A stretch of 52,483 nucleotides of DNA from an uncultured Clostridia bacterium. GTDB taxonomy: Bacteria > Bacillota > Clostridia > Oscillospirales > Acutalibacteraceae. Position numbers and translations under genes: made by a program. Below are positions 36,269-45,352 of this stretch, in pieces. The notes beneath the pieces are model-generated. The model made no database searches, was not told the DNA's origin, and was given only the letters and a program-made list of their open reading frames with translations. The stretch's first letter is position 1. Each line of letters starts with the position of its first letter. The DNA is taken from assembly GCA_944380855.1 (NCBI GenBank), contig CALWIW010000011.1:1-52483 (forward strand). The letters are read 5' to 3'.

Positions 36269-37145
36269 AACCTGCCACCTCCATTTCACACATAAAAATT
36301 TCTTCCAAAGTTAAAGGCAAAGCTTCCATAAAAACAGGGTTTTGTGCCTTTATTCTTCTTTCAATAGTCTCTTTATCTCCCCTTGCTGTAAAGTTTAAAA
36401 GACTTCCGCTTCTCTTTATGCTCAGTATATCAAGACCGTTTATAACATCGTCCTGTATAAAGTCACCGTCAAAGGCGGCTTGGAATTTGTGAACCTGAGA
36501 TTTTATTTCGTCCACGTCGTCCTCTGCCACAAGATTTCCTTTATGAAGAAAAGCTATATGGTCGCATATGTCCTCAAGCTCTCTCATATTGTGAGAAGCA
36601 ATAATAACAGACATTCCCCTGTCGCTTACGTCAGCAATAATAAGCTGTTTTACAAGTCTGCGGATAACAGGGTCAAGACCGTCAAATATTTCATCAAGCA
36701 AAAGATACTGCGGTCTTGAGGAAAGTGCCAGTATCAAAGACGCCTGCCTTTGCATACCCTTTGACATATTTATAAGCTTTGCTCTCCTGTTTATAGGAAA
36801 CAGCGAGCAAAGTTTTAAGTAGGTTTCCTCGCTCCAGTTTGCGTACACCTTGCTGAGCAAGGCTGAAATATTATCAAGTGTAGAATTGTTATAAAAAAAC
36901 GGAACATCAGCCACAAAATAAATTTTGTTTTTAAGTTCAGTATTTTCAAATACATCTTTTCCGTCTATAAGCACCTTTCCTGCCGTAGGCTTATAGACTC
37001 CCGAAACCGTTCTCAAAAGAGTAGATTTTCCGCTTCCGTTTGAACCCACAAGGGCAAAAACCGAGCCTTCCCCAACCTGAAAGTTAAGCTTTTTTAAGGC
37101 GACATTTTTGTCAAAAGCTTTTGACAGATTTTTTATCTCAATCAT
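36246..37145 (-). CDS. ABC transporter ATP-binding protein
   Basis: This 299-residue ATPase has Walker A GSNGSGKST (34-42), an ABC signature of the form NMSKGMQRQ, and Walker B LLLDEIFDGLDP. The signature departs from the usual LSGGQ but is common in YtrB-type proteins. The C-terminal 80 residues form an accessory domain. The start overlaps the regulator's stop codon by four bases (ATGA), and the permease start overlaps its end. It powers the adjacent permease; direction is probably export. Confidence 0.92.
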   Translation of the reverse strand: MIEIKNLSKAFDKNVALKKLNFQVGEGSVFALVGSNGSGKSTLLRTVSGVYKPTAGKVLIDGKDVFENTELKNKIYFVADVPFFYNNSTLDNISALLSKVYANWSEETYLKLCSLFPINRRAKLINMSKGMQRQASLILALSSRPQYLLLDEIFDGLDPVIRRLVKQLIIADVSDRGMSVIIASHNMRELEDICDHIAFLHKGNLVAEDDVDEIKSQVHKFQAAFDGDFIQDDVINGLDILSIKRSGSLLNFTARGDKETIERRIKAQNPVFMEALPLTLEEIFMCEMEVAGYDIENIK

Positions 37146-37516
37146 AATAAACCTCCGTTTCTCAGAGCCTTGTCAAGTATCTCTGTTATTTCTTGTTTGT
37201 CTGCACCGCATAACACAGCCTCATTTATTGATTTTTCCACCTGTCTAAGTGCGTCTTTCTTTTTTTCCTCCATTTTATCCACATTGGGAGAAACAAAGCT
37301 TCCTCGTCCAACGGTTGAATAAATATATCCGTCCTTTTCAAGCATCTGATATGCCTTTGTTACGGTATTGGGATTTATTCCAAGCTCTGAAGCAACTGCC
37401 CTTATAGGAGGAAGTTTTTCATTTGGTGCCAAAACACCGTGGGTTATGAGATTTACCGCACTTAAATACAGCTGTTCATAAAGAGGCTGACGTGCTGTAA
37501 AATCCACAGAAAACAT
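37142..37516 (-). CDS. GntR-family repressor, YtrA subfamily
   Basis: This 124-residue regulator has an N-terminal winged helix-turn-helix (residues 10-75; PIRAVASELGINPNTVTKAYQML, given here as LGINPNTVTKAYQ) and a short C-terminal helical dimerisation segment, the hallmark of YtrA regulators, which lack a large effector domain. It is the first gene of the operon with the ABC transporter. A palindromic operator overlaps its promoter, so it most likely represses itself and the transporter. Confidence 0.92.
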   Translation of the reverse strand: MFSVDFTARQPLYEQLYLSAVNLITHGVLAPNEKLPPIRAVASELGINPNTVTKAYQMLEKDGYIYSTVGRGSFVSPNVDKMEEKKKDALRQVEKSINEAVLCGADKQEITEILDKALRNGGLL

Positions 37517-37544
37517 TTAATCACCGTCCTTTCTAAATCCTCTT

Positions 37545-37581
37545 TGTATAATTGTACTGTATCATCTAATACAATTATACA
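37545..37581. promoter_or_regulatory. Operator of the YtrA-type repressor
   Basis: TGTATAATTGTA (37545-37556) and TACAATTATACA (37570-37581) form a perfect 12-base inverted repeat with a 13-base spacer. It covers the -10 and the start site of the operon, an ideal position for repression. Confidence 0.75.
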
Positions 37582-37602
37582 TATCAATTAAATCAATGTC
37601 AA
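37574..37602 (-). promoter_or_regulatory. Consensus promoter of the ytrA-like operon
   Basis: TTGACA (37597-37602) and TATAAT (37574-37579) are both perfect and lie 17 bases apart on the minus strand. Confidence 0.9.
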
Positions 37603-37610
37603 TAGTTTTA

Positions 37611-37645
37611 AAATAAAAAACGCAGTACCCAAAGGCATCTGCGTT
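37611..37645 (-). terminator. Terminator of the hem operon
   Basis: AACGCAG pairs with CTGCGTT, followed by TTTATTTTA-type T-rich sequence on the minus strand, directly after hemL. Confidence 0.75.
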
Positions 37646-37663
37646 TATATGATAAAATTCTGT

Positions 37664-38941
37664 TTATGAATTAAAAATAAATTTTCCTGCACCTGCGATA
37701 CATTCCGCTGTTTTCTCTATGTCCTCATCTGTATGAGCGTAGGACACAAACATAGCCTCAAACTGAGACGGAGCTATATATATTCCCTTTTCCAGCATAT
37801 AAGAAAAATATTCGGCGTACTTCTCCGTATCGCTTGAAAGAGCATCATCGTAGGTCTGAACCTTTTTGTCCGTAAAGAAAGGACAAAGGAGAGAACCAAC
37901 CCGGTTTACATTAAATCCGCTGTCCTTAAAGGCTTTTTCCAAAATATCGGATTTCCTTTCAATCTCTGAATATATATCTTTATTCTCTTTGAGAATTTTC
38001 AGCGTTTCAATTCCTGCTGTAACGGCAATCGGATTTCCCGACAAAGTTCCCGCCTGATAAACCTTTCCCACGGGAGCTACCTTTTCCATTATATCGCGTC
38101 TGCCGCCGTAAACAGCCAAAGGCATACCGCCTCCTGCGATTTTTCCCAAGGTGGTCAAATCCGGCTTAACCCCGTAGTACTCCTGAGCACCGCCCGGGGA
38201 AAGTCTGAAGCCTGTTATAACCTCGTCAAAAATAAGAAGTATTCCGTTTTCCTCCGTAAGCTTTCTAAGCTCCTTTAAAAAGCCTTTTTTCGGGGGAACA
38301 ACACCCATATTTGCCGCGGCAGGCTCTATAATAACGCAGGCAATCTCGCCCTTATTGCTTTCTATAAGCCTTTCCACAGAAGAAATATCGTTGTATTCCG
38401 CAACAAGCGTATCCCTTGTGCAGTTTTCGGGAACGCCTGATCCCGAGGGAATTGACTGGGTCAAAAGTCCCGAGCCTGCCTTTACCAGCATACAATCGGA
38501 ATGGCCGTGGTAACAGCCGTTAAACTTTATAACCTTGTTTTTTCCGGTAAAGCCTCTTGCTGTTCGGATAACGCTCATTACCGCCTCGGTTCCCGAGTTT
38601 ACCAATCTCAGCATTTCCATTGACGGCATCAAAGATGATATAAGCTTTGCAAGCTCTGTTTCCTTTTCCGTAGGTGCTCCGAAGGTCAATCCGTGCTCAC
38701 AGGCTTTCTGCACCGCCTTAATAACCCGAGGGTGTGCATGACCGAGTATTCCCGGGCCCCATGAACAGACAAAATCCACATAGGAATTGCCGTCAGCGTC
38801 AAAGATATGACCCTCCTTTCCGCTTTTTATAAACAAAGGCTCTCTTTTTACCGCCTGAAAAGCCCTTACGGGACTGTTGACCCCTCCGGGCATATATTTT
38901 TTCGCCTCGTTAAAAAGGCTGTGGGATTTTTCATAAATCAA
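37664..38941 (-). CDS. hemL: Glutamate-1-semialdehyde 2,1-aminomutase
   Basis: This 425-residue PLP enzyme isomerises glutamate-1-semialdehyde to 5-aminolevulinate. PGGVNSPVRAF near the N terminus, NSGTEAVMSVIRTARG, and the PLP lysine in GKIAGGGMPLAVYGG (about 265) identify it. The start is TTG, supported by AGGGTG eight bases upstream and by the family-like N terminus (MIYEKSHSLFNEAKKYM). Last gene of the hem operon, 32 bases after hemB. It works directly after HemA, the first gene product. Confidence 0.96.
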   Translation of the reverse strand: MIYEKSHSLFNEAKKYMPGGVNSPVRAFQAVKREPLFIKSGKEGHIFDADGNSYVDFVCSWGPGILGHAHPRVIKAVQKACEHGLTFGAPTEKETELAKLISSLMPSMEMLRLVNSGTEAVMSVIRTARGFTGKNKVIKFNGCYHGHSDCMLVKAGSGLLTQSIPSGSGVPENCTRDTLVAEYNDISSVERLIESNKGEIACVIIEPAAANMGVVPPKKGFLKELRKLTEENGILLIFDEVITGFRLSPGGAQEYYGVKPDLTTLGKIAGGGMPLAVYGGRRDIMEKVAPVGKVYQAGTLSGNPIAVTAGIETLKILKENKDIYSEIERKSDILEKAFKDSGFNVNRVGSLLCPFFTDKKVQTYDDALSSDTEKYAEYFSYMLEKGIYIAPSQFEAMFVSYAHTDEDIEKTAECIAGAGKFIFNS

Positions 38942-38973
38942 CTTGTTTCACCCTTAATTAAAATAAAAACAAA

Positions 38974-39957
38974 TCAGTCTTTTTGAATTTTTAAAGACTC
39001 TTCAAGCCATTTTGCCGCATCAAGTGCATGGTAGGTTATTATAATGTTTGCTCCAGCACGCTTAATGGCGTAAAGATTTTCAAGTACTATTTTCTTTTCG
39101 TCAATCCAGCCGGCAAGGGACGCCGACTTTACCATGGCGTATTCTCCGCTTACATTGTAGGCGGCAACAGGAACGTCAAATCTTTGTGAAACCTCTTTTA
39201 TCACATCAAGATAAGCCAAAGCAGGCTTTACCATAACAATATCCGCACCCTCTACGATATCCGAGGATATTTCTCTTATTGCCTCTTTAACGTTGGCAAA
39301 ATCCATCTGATATGTTTTTCTGTCGCCGAACTTAGGTGCAGAATGAGCGGCGTCTCTGAAAGGTCCGTAATATGCGGAAGCATATTTGGCACTGTAGGAC
39401 ATAATAGGAGTATCCTTAAAGTTATTGTTGTCAAGAACTTTTCTTATATACTCAACTCTGCCGTCCATCATATCAGAGGGAGCAACCATATCTGCACCTG
39501 CCTGAACACAGGTCAACGCCATTTCAGCAAGGTACGGAAGAGTTTCATCGTTTAAAATTTTATCATCTTTTACAAGACCGCAGTGTCCGTGGCTCGTATA
39601 TGCACAAAGACAGATATCCGCAATAATCACAATTTCAGGATAATTATTCTTTATATATTTAATTCCTTTTTGAGCAATTCCGTCCCAGCGGTAAGCCTCA
39701 CTTCCCTTTGCGTCCTTACGGGCAGGAACACCGAAAATCATAACACCGCCTATTCCCGACTTTACAACCTTATCCATAATTTCGCCTAGTCTGTCCACGG
39801 AATACTGATACACGCCGGGCATAGAGGGGACTTCCTCTTTAATACCTCTTCCCTCTGTTACAAAAATAGGGTAGACAAGCTCTGACGGAAGCACAGTGGT
39901 TTCTCTCACAAGGCTTCTTATTGCACTGTTCTGTCTTAATCTTCTATTTCTGTTCAT
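38974..39957 (-). CDS. hemB: Porphobilinogen synthase (5-aminolevulinate dehydratase)
   Basis: This 327-residue HemB condenses two 5-aminolevulinate molecules. The catalytic lysines are K191 (SAKYASAYYGPF) and K244 (VKPALAYLD). The zinc-type cysteine cluster is intact (ICLCAYTSHGHCG), so this is a zinc-dependent form rather than the Asp-type magnesium form. The ATG overlaps the cobA-hemD stop codon by four bases. Confidence 0.97.
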   Translation of the reverse strand: MNRNRRLRQNSAIRSLVRETTVLPSELVYPIFVTEGRGIKEEVPSMPGVYQYSVDRLGEIMDKVVKSGIGGVMIFGVPARKDAKGSEAYRWDGIAQKGIKYIKNNYPEIVIIADICLCAYTSHGHCGLVKDDKILNDETLPYLAEMALTCVQAGADMVAPSDMMDGRVEYIRKVLDNNNFKDTPIMSYSAKYASAYYGPFRDAAHSAPKFGDRKTYQMDFANVKEAIREISSDIVEGADIVMVKPALAYLDVIKEVSQRFDVPVAAYNVSGEYAMVKSASLAGWIDEKKIVLENLYAIKRAGANIIITYHALDAAKWLEESLKIQKD

Positions 39958-41513
39958 AGCAACTCTCCTTTACAGGCGAAAGCTATCTTAACAGCCTCTG
40001 CCAAACCTTTACAGCTAAACTTTTTTGCTGTTATTATTTCCATATTTCCAACCAAATCTTTGTATTTATCTATTTCCTTTTTTGTTTCCTCGCCTATACA
40101 TATGATTTTTGTATTGTCGGAAAAACACTCCAAAGGATTTTTAAGCTCTTCAAAAAATATTTTTACCGATGAACCGCTTGAAAAGGTAACGCAGTCAAAT
40201 TTTTTATTGTTCTCACTATTCTCAAAAGCTTCTATTGCTTTTTTGTCCGGCTCTACGCTGTAGGTGCATATGTCGTCAAAGTCAAAGCCATTTTCCCTAA
40301 GGATTTCACCCAAAGCCTTTGACCCCTTTGCACTTCTGAACGCCACGGCAATTTTTTTATTTATCCCGCTGTTTTCGGCGTCAGCGACAATTTCCTTTGC
40401 CAGCTCCGAAACGGTAAATTTTTTCGGAACAATATCGGGAAATATACCGTATTTTGCAAGCTTTTCCGCCGTACCCTTACCTACTGCGGCAATTTTTGTT
40501 CCGTATAGCTTTCTTACGTCAACACCGTATCTGTTAAGCAGTTCAAAAAACACCTGAACACCGTTAGGTGATGTAAAAACAGTATAACATTCCTTGAAAA
40601 GTTTTTCAATTCCCTTTGTAAACTCATATTCACAATCGGCAATATTTATTTTTGACAAATTCAAATTTTTTACATTAAGTTTTGTGTTTTTTAGTTCTTT
40701 TGACAGTTTTTCCGTGTGACCGGAAGTTCCTGTTATCAGCAATTTTTTACAGACTTTATTTTCCTTTTTCCCCGAAAAACCGCAGTCCGCCGTTTCACCT
40801 ATAACAATAACCGCCGGAGATTCCATGCGGTTTTCCTCTGCGTCCTTACAGGCGTTTTTCAAAGTGGTTTTAATAACCTTTTGATTTTCCCTGCATCCGT
40901 TGGATATTATCGCCGCCGGCATATTTTCAGAAACTCCGCAGTCAGTAAGTGTTTTTGTGATATAGTCAAGCAGGCTCAGACCCATTAAAACCACCAAGGT
41001 TCCTCCCGACAGAGCAAAACCCTCAAGGACCTTTCTGTCCAAGGGCTCTCCGTTGGATTTTCTTGCGGTAACCACATGAAAGCTTCTGCTTATATCCCTG
41101 TGGGTAACGGGGATTCCGACCCTTTCTGGAACAGCAATACACGAGCTTATACCCGTCACAACCTCATAGGGTATATTTTCCTTTTCCAAAGCTTCGGCTT
41201 CTTCTCCTCCTCTGCCGAAAACAAAGGGATCGCCCCCTTTAAGCCTTACGACAGCTTTTCCCTCCAAGGCTTTTTGGCAAATTATTTTGTTAATGTCATT
41301 TTGCAGGAAAGATGATTTGCCGTACCTTTTGCCAACATAAATTTTTTCGCAGTCAGATGGGGCAAAGCTTAAAATATCCTCCTCCACAAGGCTGTCGTAT
41401 ACAAGAACCTGACAGTTCTTTATACATTCAAGAGCCTTTAATGTCAAAAGCTCACTGCCTCCGCAGCCTGCACCCACAAGATATACAAAACCTTTTTGTA
41501 TTTTACCGCTCAT
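39954..41513 (-). CDS. Fusion of uroporphyrinogen-III C-methyltransferase and uroporphyrinogen-III synthase
   Basis: This 519-residue fusion has a CobA/SUMT domain at residues 5-245 (VGAGCGGSELLTLKA, VRLKGGDPFVFGRGGEE, GTLVVLMGLS) and a HemD domain after about 260 (VFTSPNGVQVFFE, AVGKGTAEKLA, VTFSSGSSVKIFFE). It makes uroporphyrinogen III and methylates it to precorrin-2, the branch to siroheme and cobalamin. The fusion is known in Clostridia and relatives. The ATG at 41513 has AGAGG at good distance; a GTG at 41531 that overlaps the hemC stop (GTGA) is the alternative. hemB follows with a four-base overlap. Confidence 0.94.
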   Translation of the reverse strand: MSGKIQKGFVYLVGAGCGGSELLTLKALECIKNCQVLVYDSLVEEDILSFAPSDCEKIYVGKRYGKSSFLQNDINKIICQKALEGKAVVRLKGGDPFVFGRGGEEAEALEKENIPYEVVTGISSCIAVPERVGIPVTHRDISRSFHVVTARKSNGEPLDRKVLEGFALSGGTLVVLMGLSLLDYITKTLTDCGVSENMPAAIISNGCRENQKVIKTTLKNACKDAEENRMESPAVIVIGETADCGFSGKKENKVCKKLLITGTSGHTEKLSKELKNTKLNVKNLNLSKINIADCEYEFTKGIEKLFKECYTVFTSPNGVQVFFELLNRYGVDVRKLYGTKIAAVGKGTAEKLAKYGIFPDIVPKKFTVSELAKEIVADAENSGINKKIAVAFRSAKGSKALGEILRENGFDFDDICTYSVEPDKKAIEAFENSENNKKFDCVTFSSGSSVKIFFEELKNPLECFSDNTKIICIGEETKKEIDKYKDLVGNMEIITAKKFSCKGLAEAVKIAFACKGELL

Positions 41514-41527
41514 AAAATTATCCTCTG

Positions 41528-42394
41528 TCACAAAATTTCTTCTATATATTTATCCGCTGTAATGCTGAAATTTTCCTCATCTGTTTCAAAATATACTTTT
41601 TTCTCTCCGTACATCAAAGCGGCAATAAGCTTTCCGCCGCTGTATTTTACCGACGCTCCGATGGAAGCGTTGCAGTCTCCTCCCAAAGCTTTCAGAATAT
41701 ATCTTTCTGCCTCAAACTCTTTTCTTGTATCACTGCATTGAATTTCCCTTATAATTTCCGATATTTCCGAATTTTCACGGGCTTCCAAAACAATTATACC
41801 CTGACAGGCGGCGGGAACCATTTCTTCCTCTTTAAATGGACGAAATTCAAATCTTTCATCTTTGTAAAGGTCAAGCCTGTGAAGTCCTGCGGCGGCAAGG
41901 ATAACTGCGTCATATTCTCCGCCGTACAGTTTTTCAAGCCTTGTATTTATGTTTCCTCTTATAAGCTTAAACTCTCCGTCTTTTATAATCTTTGAACACT
42001 GCAAAGCCCTTCTTTTGCTTCCTGTTCCGATTATTTTTCTGCTGTTTTCAAAATTTCTGTTTTTTACCGTAACAAGAAAATCACGGCGGTCGTCACGGCT
42101 TAAAACACCTGAAATTTCCAAGCCGCCGTAAAGCTCCAAGGGCAAATCCTTACCGCTGTGTACGGCAAAGTCAATATCGCCCTCTTTAATCATCTTTTCA
42201 ATCTCGCTGACAAAAAGTCCCTTATCCCCTATTTCACCCAAAGGCTTTGAAAGGTTTCTGTCACCTTTTGTACTTATTCCCACAATCTGAAATTCCAAAT
42301 GGGGGAATCTGCTCTTTATTGCATTTACAGCCATTTCCGTCTGTTTCAAAGCCAAAAGGCTTTTCCTTGTGCCGACTTTTATTATCCTTTTCAT
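41528..42394 (-). CDS. hemC: Hydroxymethylbilane synthase (porphobilinogen deaminase)
   Basis: This 288-residue HemC polymerises four porphobilinogens. VGTRKSLLALKQTE at the N terminus, HSGKDLPLEL (usually HSLKDLP), GTGSKRRALQ and the dipyrromethane-binding Cys241 in GDCNASIGA are present. In GDCNASIGA the loop is less standard than the usual GGCxxPxGA, but Cys is in place. The start overlaps the preceding stop codon by four bases (ATGA). Confidence 0.96.
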   Translation of the reverse strand: MKRIIKVGTRKSLLALKQTEMAVNAIKSRFPHLEFQIVGISTKGDRNLSKPLGEIGDKGLFVSEIEKMIKEGDIDFAVHSGKDLPLELYGGLEISGVLSRDDRRDFLVTVKNRNFENSRKIIGTGSKRRALQCSKIIKDGEFKLIRGNINTRLEKLYGGEYDAVILAAAGLHRLDLYKDERFEFRPFKEEEMVPAACQGIIVLEARENSEISEIIREIQCSDTRKEFEAERYILKALGGDCNASIGASVKYSGGKLIAALMYGEKKVYFETDEENFSITADKYIEEIL

Positions 42395-43029
42395 TTTCCC
42401 CCGCCTATGTATTTTTTCATTATCCTGTTGGCAAGCATTACGGACTCTTTTTGGTCGCCGTCCTCGTATACAAGGGCATTAAAAACCTCTTTTAAAAACT
42501 CCGCTCTTATATCTCCGCTTCGTATAAATCTCTTTGCGTTTTTTCTCTGGTTATACATAATATCTATGATATTATCAAGTTTTTCACCGTCAAGCTCATC
42601 AAACTTTCTGCGAAGATAAGCGGCACATATTGGACTTTTTCCCTCTGTGGTAAAAGCCGCAGTATAGTTTCTTCCCTTTGAAAGAGAGGGAAAAATAAAA
42701 GTGCATTTGTTTATGTCGTCCACCACATTTACGGGAATATTCTTTTCACTGCAAAGGTCGTAAATATGGCTGTTTAAATAATCGTTGTCCGTGGCGGCAA
42801 TTACAAAGGCACAGCTCTCTATATCCGAATCCATAAACTGGTGATATATAAGCTCAACTCTGCTTTTGATTTCTTCCTTATAAAAACCGTCGCAAAACTT
42901 TTTCGAGCATATTTTTATTTTGCAGTCAAAAAGCAGCAGCTTTTCAACCTTTCTCAGGGCAACCTCTCCGCCTCCCACAACAAGACACAGCTTATCCGTT
43001 ACGTTCATAAAAAACGGAAAATAGCTCAT
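42391..43029 (-). CDS. Precorrin-2 dehydrogenase (siroheme synthase N-terminal type)
   Basis: This 212-residue protein matches Met8p/CysG-N/SirC proteins that oxidise precorrin-2 to sirohydrochlorin with NAD+, some also inserting iron. The Rossmann motif is LVVGGGEVALRKVEKLL (about residues 16-32), followed by FVIAATDNDYLN and SKGRNYTAAFTTEGKSPICAAYLRRK. It overlaps hemA and hemC by four bases on each side. Whether it also chelates iron is not visible. Confidence 0.9.
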   Translation of the reverse strand: MSYFPFFMNVTDKLCLVVGGGEVALRKVEKLLLFDCKIKICSKKFCDGFYKEEIKSRVELIYHQFMDSDIESCAFVIAATDNDYLNSHIYDLCSEKNIPVNVVDDINKCTFIFPSLSKGRNYTAAFTTEGKSPICAAYLRRKFDELDGEKLDNIIDIMYNQRKNAKRFIRSGDIRAEFLKEVFNALVYEDGDQKESVMLANRIMKKYIGGGK

Positions 43030-44171
43030 ATACTCACCTCGTCAAATTCTTTCATAATTTTTATCAGCTGTGCAAAGCCTTCGCTGTTCATTTCCTTTTT
43101 CGCTTTATAAAGGAGCTTTGCAAAATTTATTGTCTTTTCTCTGTCCAGACTTTCCGTATTGCCGAACTCCCTGTGAAAAATCAGGTCACGGTAAAGCTCG
43201 TCCTGATATTTTTTGCATATATCCTCTGCCCAGTCCACCGCCTGAAGCTTTATTCTGTTGTTTTCCTTGGCTATCTGCTCAAAATCATCAATGGTTATAA
43301 GCCTTGTGTTTTCAAGCTTTACAATATTTTCGTCAATATCTCTTGGAACCGCTATGTCAATAAACAATCTTTTTTTTGAAGAAACACAGGTCTTTTCTGT
43401 TTCTTTCAGCATTACCGTGTAGTGGGGGCTTGAGGTGGCACTTATTACAGCGTCCGCCCAGTCCATATAATCGTATCTGTCCTCATAAGGCACGCATTTT
43501 ACACGGCTTTCGTCACGGGGAACAAATTTTAATTTTTTTCTTAAAGGACATATTATGTATATGTTGGGCTTTGACAAAAGATTATTGAGTATCGCCTTTC
43601 CCATCTCTCCCGTGGCACCTATCAAAAGCACGTTTTTATCCTGTTTTGAAAAATCCTCTCCGAAAACAGTTCTTGCGGTAAGGGTGGCCGTGGAAACAGG
43701 CGTTTTTGAAAGGGGCGTTTCGGTTTTTATTCTTTTTGAACAGGCAATCGCCTTTTGAAAAACCGAATTTATAACATATCCAGCCCCGCCGTTTTCAAGA
43801 GCAAAACCGTAGGCGTTTTTCACCTGACCCAATATTTCGTCCTCGCCTATTATCATTGAATCTATTCCGCAGGCAACCGCAAAAATATGCTCCACGGATT
43901 TTTTATCCGAGTAAATTCTGAAATAACCCTTTATTTCCTCAAGGGATACCGAGGAAACACGGGAAATAAGCTTTTTAATTTCTTCAAGAGAATTTTTATC
44001 ACCGCAGAAATAAAACTCCGTTCTGTTGCAGGTGCAAAGCACCAAAGCCTCGTCAACAGAAAAAACACTCCGCATTTGTCGGAGCAGGCTTTTTTTCTCT
44101 TCATTATTATAGTTAAATTTTTCTCTTATTTGTGCCGGAGCAGTTTTATGGCTGATGCTTATACAATACAA
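43026..44171 (-). CDS. hemA: Glutamyl-tRNA reductase
   Basis: This HemA reduces glutamyl-tRNA to glutamate-1-semialdehyde with NADPH, the entry to C5-pathway tetrapyrroles. CTCNRTE carries the catalytic Cys, followed by AVACGIDSMIIGEDEILGQVK and an NADPH domain (LLIGATGEMGKAILNNL). I place the start at a TTG (44171): it has GGGTGG about eight bases upstream, gives the family N terminus MYCISISHKTAPAQIREKF, and puts the Cys at 48, its usual place. The ATG at 44201 has no ribosome binding site. First gene of the six-gene operon. Confidence 0.93.
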   Translation of the reverse strand: MYCISISHKTAPAQIREKFNYNNEEKKSLLRQMRSVFSVDEALVLCTCNRTEFYFCGDKNSLEEIKKLISRVSSVSLEEIKGYFRIYSDKKSVEHIFAVACGIDSMIIGEDEILGQVKNAYGFALENGGAGYVINSVFQKAIACSKRIKTETPLSKTPVSTATLTARTVFGEDFSKQDKNVLLIGATGEMGKAILNNLLSKPNIYIICPLRKKLKFVPRDESRVKCVPYEDRYDYMDWADAVISATSSPHYTVMLKETEKTCVSSKKRLFIDIAVPRDIDENIVKLENTRLITIDDFEQIAKENNRIKLQAVDWAEDICKKYQDELYRDLIFHREFGNTESLDREKTINFAKLLYKAKKEMNSEGFAQLIKIMKEFDEVSI

Positions 44172-44245
44172 TAAAATTCCCACCCAAAGCAAATTCTGCA
44201 TAATTTAAACCGTATAAATTTAAAACCGTGTTTGATATTATTCTA

Positions 44246-44267
44246 CATAAAATCATTTTATTTTATG
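44246..44267. promoter_or_regulatory. Palindrome in the hemA-lysR divergent region
   Basis: CATAAAAT (44246-44253) and ATTTTATG (44260-44267) form a perfect eight-base inverted repeat with a six-base spacer, placed between the divergent starts. It is a candidate binding site for the adjacent LysR protein. Confidence 0.45.
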
Positions 44268-44326
44268 ATACCATGAAAAGGGAGCAAAATCAAATAATAT
44301 ATGTTTATTTTTGTATAAATCCATGT

Positions 44327-44332
44327 TATAAT
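44327..44332 (+). promoter_or_regulatory. -10 element of the lysR gene
   Basis: A perfect TATAAT about 44 bases before the start codon; TTTATT 17 bases upstream is a weak -35, suggesting activation or low expression. Confidence 0.5.
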
Positions 44333-44375
44333 ATAGCCGAAATTTACTGTAAAATAAGATAAGGCAGGTGAGGCT

Positions 44376-45263
44376 ATGCTGGATTTCAGAACAGAAACAT
44401 TTCTTGCCGTATGCCGGCATATGAACTATACAAAAGCCGCCGAAGAGCTTAATATAACCCAGCCTGCGGTGTCACAGCATATAAAATATATCGAGGAATA
44501 TTACGGTATAAAGGTTTTCGGATTTAACGGAAAAAAGATGTTTTTGACCGAAGAGGGAAAAATGCTTTTTGAAGCCATAAGCACCATGAAGCACAACGAC
44601 AAATTTCTCCGTGATACGGTTAAAAATCTGAAAAACAAAGGAACTGCCCTTTCTTTCGGTGCAACCCTTACAATCGGCGAATATGTTATACCTGAAAAGC
44701 TTTCGGCATATCTGAAAAAGCACCCCGATTCCAAGGTTCACCTTACCATAGCAAACACAAAACAGCTTTTGGAAATGCTTGACAAGGGAGAAATAGACTT
44801 TGCCGTTGTGGAAGGGTATTTTGAAAAAAATAGATACGACCACATAATATGCTCCCAAGAAAATTACACCGCTCTATGTCACCCCTGCCACCCCTTTGCG
44901 GAAAAACATATGCTCCTTGAAGAGCTTTTCTCTCAGACGCTTATTTTGCGTGAGGAAGGTTCAGGAACAAGGGAGATTTTGAAAAGAAGCCTTGAGGAAA
45001 AAAATTTCGGCATATGGGATTTTAAAAACGTAATAGAGCTTAGCAACATAAACGCCGTAAAAACCCTTGCGGAAAACGGCTGCGGAATTACCTTTTTGTA
45101 TGAGGCCACAGTAAAGCAGGAGCTTCAAAAGGGAACCTTGAAAAAAATATATGCAGACGACCTGATTTCGCAACACGAATTTACTTTTATTTGGCGAAAG
45201 AATAGTATTTTTTCGGATTATTACAAAACTATTTATGAAAATTTAATAAATACAGCTCTTTAA
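44376..45263 (+). CDS. LysR-family transcriptional regulator
   Basis: This 295-residue regulator has an N-terminal winged helix-turn-helix (residues 1-60; YTKAAEELNITQPAVSQHIK) and a two-lobed substrate-binding domain. It is divergent from the hem operon, with a shared 200-base control region containing a palindrome, so it is a good candidate to regulate hemA or itself. The effector cannot be told from sequence. An AGGTGAGG site precedes the ATG. Confidence 0.92.
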   Translation: MLDFRTETFLAVCRHMNYTKAAEELNITQPAVSQHIKYIEEYYGIKVFGFNGKKMFLTEEGKMLFEAISTMKHNDKFLRDTVKNLKNKGTALSFGATLTIGEYVIPEKLSAYLKKHPDSKVHLTIANTKQLLEMLDKGEIDFAVVEGYFEKNRYDHIICSQENYTALCHPCHPFAEKHMLLEELFSQTLILREEGSGTREILKRSLEEKNFGIWDFKNVIELSNINAVKTLAENGCGITFLYEATVKQELQKGTLKKIYADDLISQHEFTFIWRKNSIFSDYYKTIYENLINTAL

Positions 45264-45352
45264 AATATTAAAATTATATGATATAATATCAACTGAATTT
45301 TCATATCGGTTATCATAATAACGGATAAAATTGTATTTTGGAGGTTATCACC

